Source: Bacteroidales bacterium (lineage in GTDB: Bacteria > Bacteroidota > Bacteroidia > Bacteroidales > JAOZVK01). Taken from it: a DNA stretch of 7,828 bases. Positions 5,527 to 7,828 of this stretch are shown here, piece by piece. Numbering within the stretch: the first letter of the stretch is position 1; every line of letters starts with the position of its first letter. The notes beneath the pieces were generated by a model. The model had not been told where the DNA came from, searched no databases, and saw nothing but the letters and a program-made list of their open reading frames with translations. The stretch spans positions 1 to 7,828 of the forward strand of contig JAOZVK010000267.1 in assembly GCA_029938185.1 (NCBI GenBank), read 5' to 3'. The position numbers and the translations under genes are program-made.

Positions 5527-7605
5527 ATGCACTTATCAGAAAACGAAAAAGAACTTATAATTAACGAAATAAAAGCAGGCAGAACTCTGCCAAAAGAATA
5601 TATTTACAAACTATTCGCCGACGACGAAGACGTATTTCTGTTTTGGAACGGTAGAAACGAAAAAGTTACAAATGCCATATTACCATTCCACAGCATAGAA
5701 AATATTGACGAACCAAGAAAAGACGAAAATGCAGGAAACAGTTTATTTGATTTGCGTGGCAGACAAATTAAAGGCTGGACAAACAAACTTATTTGGGGAG
5801 ATAACAAACTTATACTTTCCTCTCTCGTAAACGGTCCTTTGCGAGAAGAAATTGATAAACAAGGCGGACTAAAACTAATTTACATTGACCCACCTTTTGC
5901 CGTAGGTTCAGATTTTAGCCACAATATTACTATTGGAAACGACAGCGTTACAAAAAAACAATCCGTTATTGAAGAAGTAGCATACCGTGATACTTGGGGA
6001 CGAGGAATATCGAGCTACCTGTCAATGATTTACGAACGCATTAAACTGATGCACGATTTGCTCGCAGAAGACGGGAGTATTTATGTGCATTGCGATTGGA
6101 GAGTTAATTCTTATTTAAAAATGGTGCTTGATGATGTTTTTGGTGTAGATAATTATAGAAATGAAATTATTTGGTGGTATTTATGGGGTGGACGAGGAAA
6201 AACACAATGGAATAGAAAACATGATTATATTTTATTTTATTCCAAAACAAAAAAATGGAACTTTAATTTTTTAGAAGTATTAGATAGTCATAATTTAATG
6301 ACAGAAGGATCTAAAAATAGACTTAACTATGCAGGTGCTATGGTAACCTCAAAAAGTCAATCATCAGAAATTGCAGAAGATAAAGTTCTTCCATCAGACA
6401 CTTGGTATATTGCGACAATAAATGCAATGGCAAAAGAAAAAGAAAATTACCCGACCCAAAAACCCGAAGCCTTATTAGAACGCATAATAAAAGCGAGCAG
6501 TAACGAGGGTGATTTGATAGCCGATTTTTTCTGCGGAAGCGGCACAACAGCAGCAGTAGCCGAAAAATTGAGCAGAAAATGGATAACCACCGATTTGGGC
6601 AGATTTTCCATACACACCACACGCAAACGCCTGATAAACATACAACGCCAACGCCAAACAGACGGCATGGAATACCGAGCATTTGAAGTTTTAAACTTGG
6701 GCAAATACGAAAGACAGTTTTTCTTTGGTATCCCAACAGATATTTCGCCAGAAGCACAAGCCGAATTATTAGAGCAAAAGCAAGAACGTTACGTAAGTTT
6801 AATATTAGAGGCTTATAACTGCACAGAAGTAGAAAATTTTAGAACTTTGCACGGCAAAAAATTTGCAAATTATGTTCATGTAGGACCTTTAAATGTGCCT
6901 GTTACAAAAGCAATGATTGAGGAAATTTATCAGGAATGTAAAGAGAAGATAATTACACAGGTTGATATTTTAGCATTTGAATTTGAAATGAATTTAACGC
7001 CTTACGTTCAGCAAGAATACGGCGAAAAAGGCGTAGAATTTCGTTTGCGTTACATACCCAAAGAAGTTTTTGACCAACGAGCGGTGGACAAGAAGCAAGT
7101 AAAATTTTACGATGTTGCTTACTTGGAAGCCAAACCAAAAGTAAAAGCCAAAACAGTAAATATTGAACTCAAAAACTTTGTAACTTCCTACACACAAGAC
7201 GATTTAGAAGAAGTAACCGAAAAAATTAAAAAAGGCGGTTCAAAAGTAATCATCGAAAACGGACAGATAATAAAAATTACAAAAGCCAAAAACGGCATAG
7301 TAGAGCGTGAAACACTTACCGAAGACTGGCAGGATTGGATAGATTATTGGTCGATAGATTTTAACTACGAAGACAAAAAAGAAATAATACAAATTGGCAA
7401 AAACGGAGAAGCCGAAAACGTATGGACAGGCAATTATATATTTGAGAATGAGTGGCAAAGTTTCCGCACAAAGAAAAACAACAAATTAGAATTAAAAAGT
7501 GCAACACATGAATATTCAAAAGCTGGAAAATACAAAATAATGATAAAAGTAATAGATATTCTTGGCGTTGATACTTCGCAAATAATTGAAATAGAGATAA
7601 AATAA
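5527..7605 (+). CDS. mod: Type III-like Mod, beta-class site-specific DNA adenine methyltransferase
   Basis: A 692-residue S-adenosylmethionine-dependent DNA methyltransferase that would protect the host's sites and give the Res complex its specificity. The catalytic motif IV is DPPF at 121-124 (within KLIYIDPPF); the cofactor motif I is FFCGSGTT at 334-341, preceded by YPTQKPEALLERI from 308. Motif IV before motif I defines the beta class, to which type III Mod proteins belong, and in this class the target recognition domain lies between them, here probably about residues 241-307. DVFGVDNYRNEIIWW (203-217) and NRKHDYILFYSK (229-240) are family landmarks. The C-terminal 350 residues are an extension ending in HEYSKAGKYKIMIKVID, a beta-sandwich-like pattern. 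By hand count, bases 6121-6420 are about 29% GC against about 39% before and 43% after. The ATG at 5527 follows an A-rich run with no Shine-Dalgarno site. Methylated base and sequence cannot be deduced. Confidence 0.92.
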   Translation: MHLSENEKELIINEIKAGRTLPKEYIYKLFADDEDVFLFWNGRNEKVTNAILPFHSIENIDEPRKDENAGNSLFDLRGRQIKGWTNKLIWGDNKLILSSLVNGPLREEIDKQGGLKLIYIDPPFAVGSDFSHNITIGNDSVTKKQSVIEEVAYRDTWGRGISSYLSMIYERIKLMHDLLAEDGSIYVHCDWRVNSYLKMVLDDVFGVDNYRNEIIWWYLWGGRGKTQWNRKHDYILFYSKTKKWNFNFLEVLDSHNLMTEGSKNRLNYAGAMVTSKSQSSEIAEDKVLPSDTWYIATINAMAKEKENYPTQKPEALLERIIKASSNEGDLIADFFCGSGTTAAVAEKLSRKWITTDLGRFSIHTTRKRLINIQRQRQTDGMEYRAFEVLNLGKYERQFFFGIPTDISPEAQAELLEQKQERYVSLILEAYNCTEVENFRTLHGKKFANYVHVGPLNVPVTKAMIEEIYQECKEKIITQVDILAFEFEMNLTPYVQQEYGEKGVEFRLRYIPKEVFDQRAVDKKQVKFYDVAYLEAKPKVKAKTVNIELKNFVTSYTQDDLEEVTEKIKKGGSKVIIENGQIIKITKAKNGIVERETLTEDWQDWIDYWSIDFNYEDKKEIIQIGKNGEAENVWTGNYIFENEWQSFRTKKNNKLELKSATHEYSKAGKYKIMIKVIDILGVDTSQIIEIEIK

Positions 7606-7639
7606 TAATAAAAAAATGCTAACATTTTGTTGGTTGTCA

Positions 7640-7696
7640 TTTTGTTTTTGGTGTTTTTCGGGTGCTTCGCACCACAAAAAAACACTAAAAACAAAA
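7640..7696. repeat. Long imperfect palindrome (nested stem-loop) after mod
   Basis: Outer arms 7640-7658 and 7678-7696 pair over 19 positions (18 Watson-Crick and one G-T at 7650/7686). Inside, GGTGC (7661-7665) and GCACC (7669-7673) form a second stem around TTC. It could end mod transcription or block transcription from either side. However, no T-run directly follows the GC-rich inner stem on either strand, so it is not a standard intrinsic terminator. A dispersed repetitive palindrome is the alternative. The rest of 7606-7746 shows nothing I can name. Confidence 0.7.
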
Positions 7697-7746
7697 CGCC
7701 ACTGGTAGCCGTGTTTTTATGTTTCACTACAAAAAAAAACGAATAA

Positions 7747-7828
7747 ATGAACAAAATAACAGAAAATCACAATAAAATTTCGAGATATTCAAAAGCTCTT
7801 TCACACCCAGTTAGAGTTTATATACTTG
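7747..7828 (+). CDS. ArsR-type winged-helix regulator, N-terminal fragment cut by window end
   Basis: The frame from ATG 7747 stays open to the window edge and gives 27 residues. It ends in SRYSKALSHPVRVYIL, which matches the start of the ArsR/SmtB family DNA-binding domain, where a '(F/Y)(K/A)ALSHPxRxxIL' helix precedes the helix-turn-helix. The call rests on that one motif. Whether it senses metals or belongs to another branch cannot be told. It lies beyond the palindrome at 7640-7696 and is probably a separate transcription unit. Confidence 0.65.
   Translation, partial: MNKITENHNKISRYSKALSHPVRVYIL

Noticed and set aside
6338..6757. 139-residue minus-strand open frame and shorter ones within mod
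   Set aside because: They oppose the motif I region of the methyltransferase; their cysteine- and leucine-rich translations look like antisense artefacts.
7718..7725. TATGTTTC as a possible Bacteroidota -7 element (TAnnTTTG) before the ArsR-type gene
   Set aside because: It differs from consensus in the last base and has no recognisable -33 element at the right distance, so it is not better than chance in this AT-rich sequence.
7434..7754. 106-residue minus-strand open frame over the mod end and palindrome
   Set aside because: It overlaps the mod C-terminus and the palindrome, is rich in Phe/Tyr/Lys runs from A/T tracts, and has no family-like motif.

Overview
The window is AT-rich, and its gene families, compact operon-like layout and lack of clear Shine-Dalgarno sites point to a member of the Bacteroidota. 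That assignment is an inference from style and content, because no rRNA or other marker gene is present. All supported genes lie on the + strand.

Layout: 4-411 is an unrecognised small gene. 501-3161 encodes a type III-like restriction subunit, a superfamily 2 helicase with a C-terminal PD-(D/E)XK nuclease. 3161-4294 encodes a YhcG/DUF1016-type PD-(D/E)XK nuclease whose start codon overlaps the res stop (TAATG). 4301-4407 is a second, orphan copy of the res 3' end. 4419-5038 is a VapBC-type toxin-antitoxin pair. 5034-5519 is a four-helix-bundle gene (23S rRNA intervening-sequence protein family) enclosed by AT-rich repeats in opposite orientation, with an apparent frameshift near its start. 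5527-7605 encodes a beta-class DNA adenine methyltransferase, the likely Mod partner of Res. 7606-7746 is non-coding and holds a long imperfect palindrome. 7747 to the end is the start of an ArsR-type regulator, cut by the window edge.

The most economical reading is a type III-like restriction-modification locus in res-to-mod order, with about 2.4 kb of accessory genes between the two halves. The sequence suggests how part of this was built. A 100-bp direct repeat (3 mismatches, 2 of them synonymous) brackets the yhcG-like gene. The downstream copy still reads as the last 33 codons and stop of a res gene, so yhcG appears to have arrived by recombination with a divergent res allele and could be lost again by recombination between the copies. 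The methyltransferase also has an AT-rich central segment covering its predicted target recognition domain, which is consistent with specificity exchange. The families are known individually; the unusual part is the architecture and the traces of its assembly.
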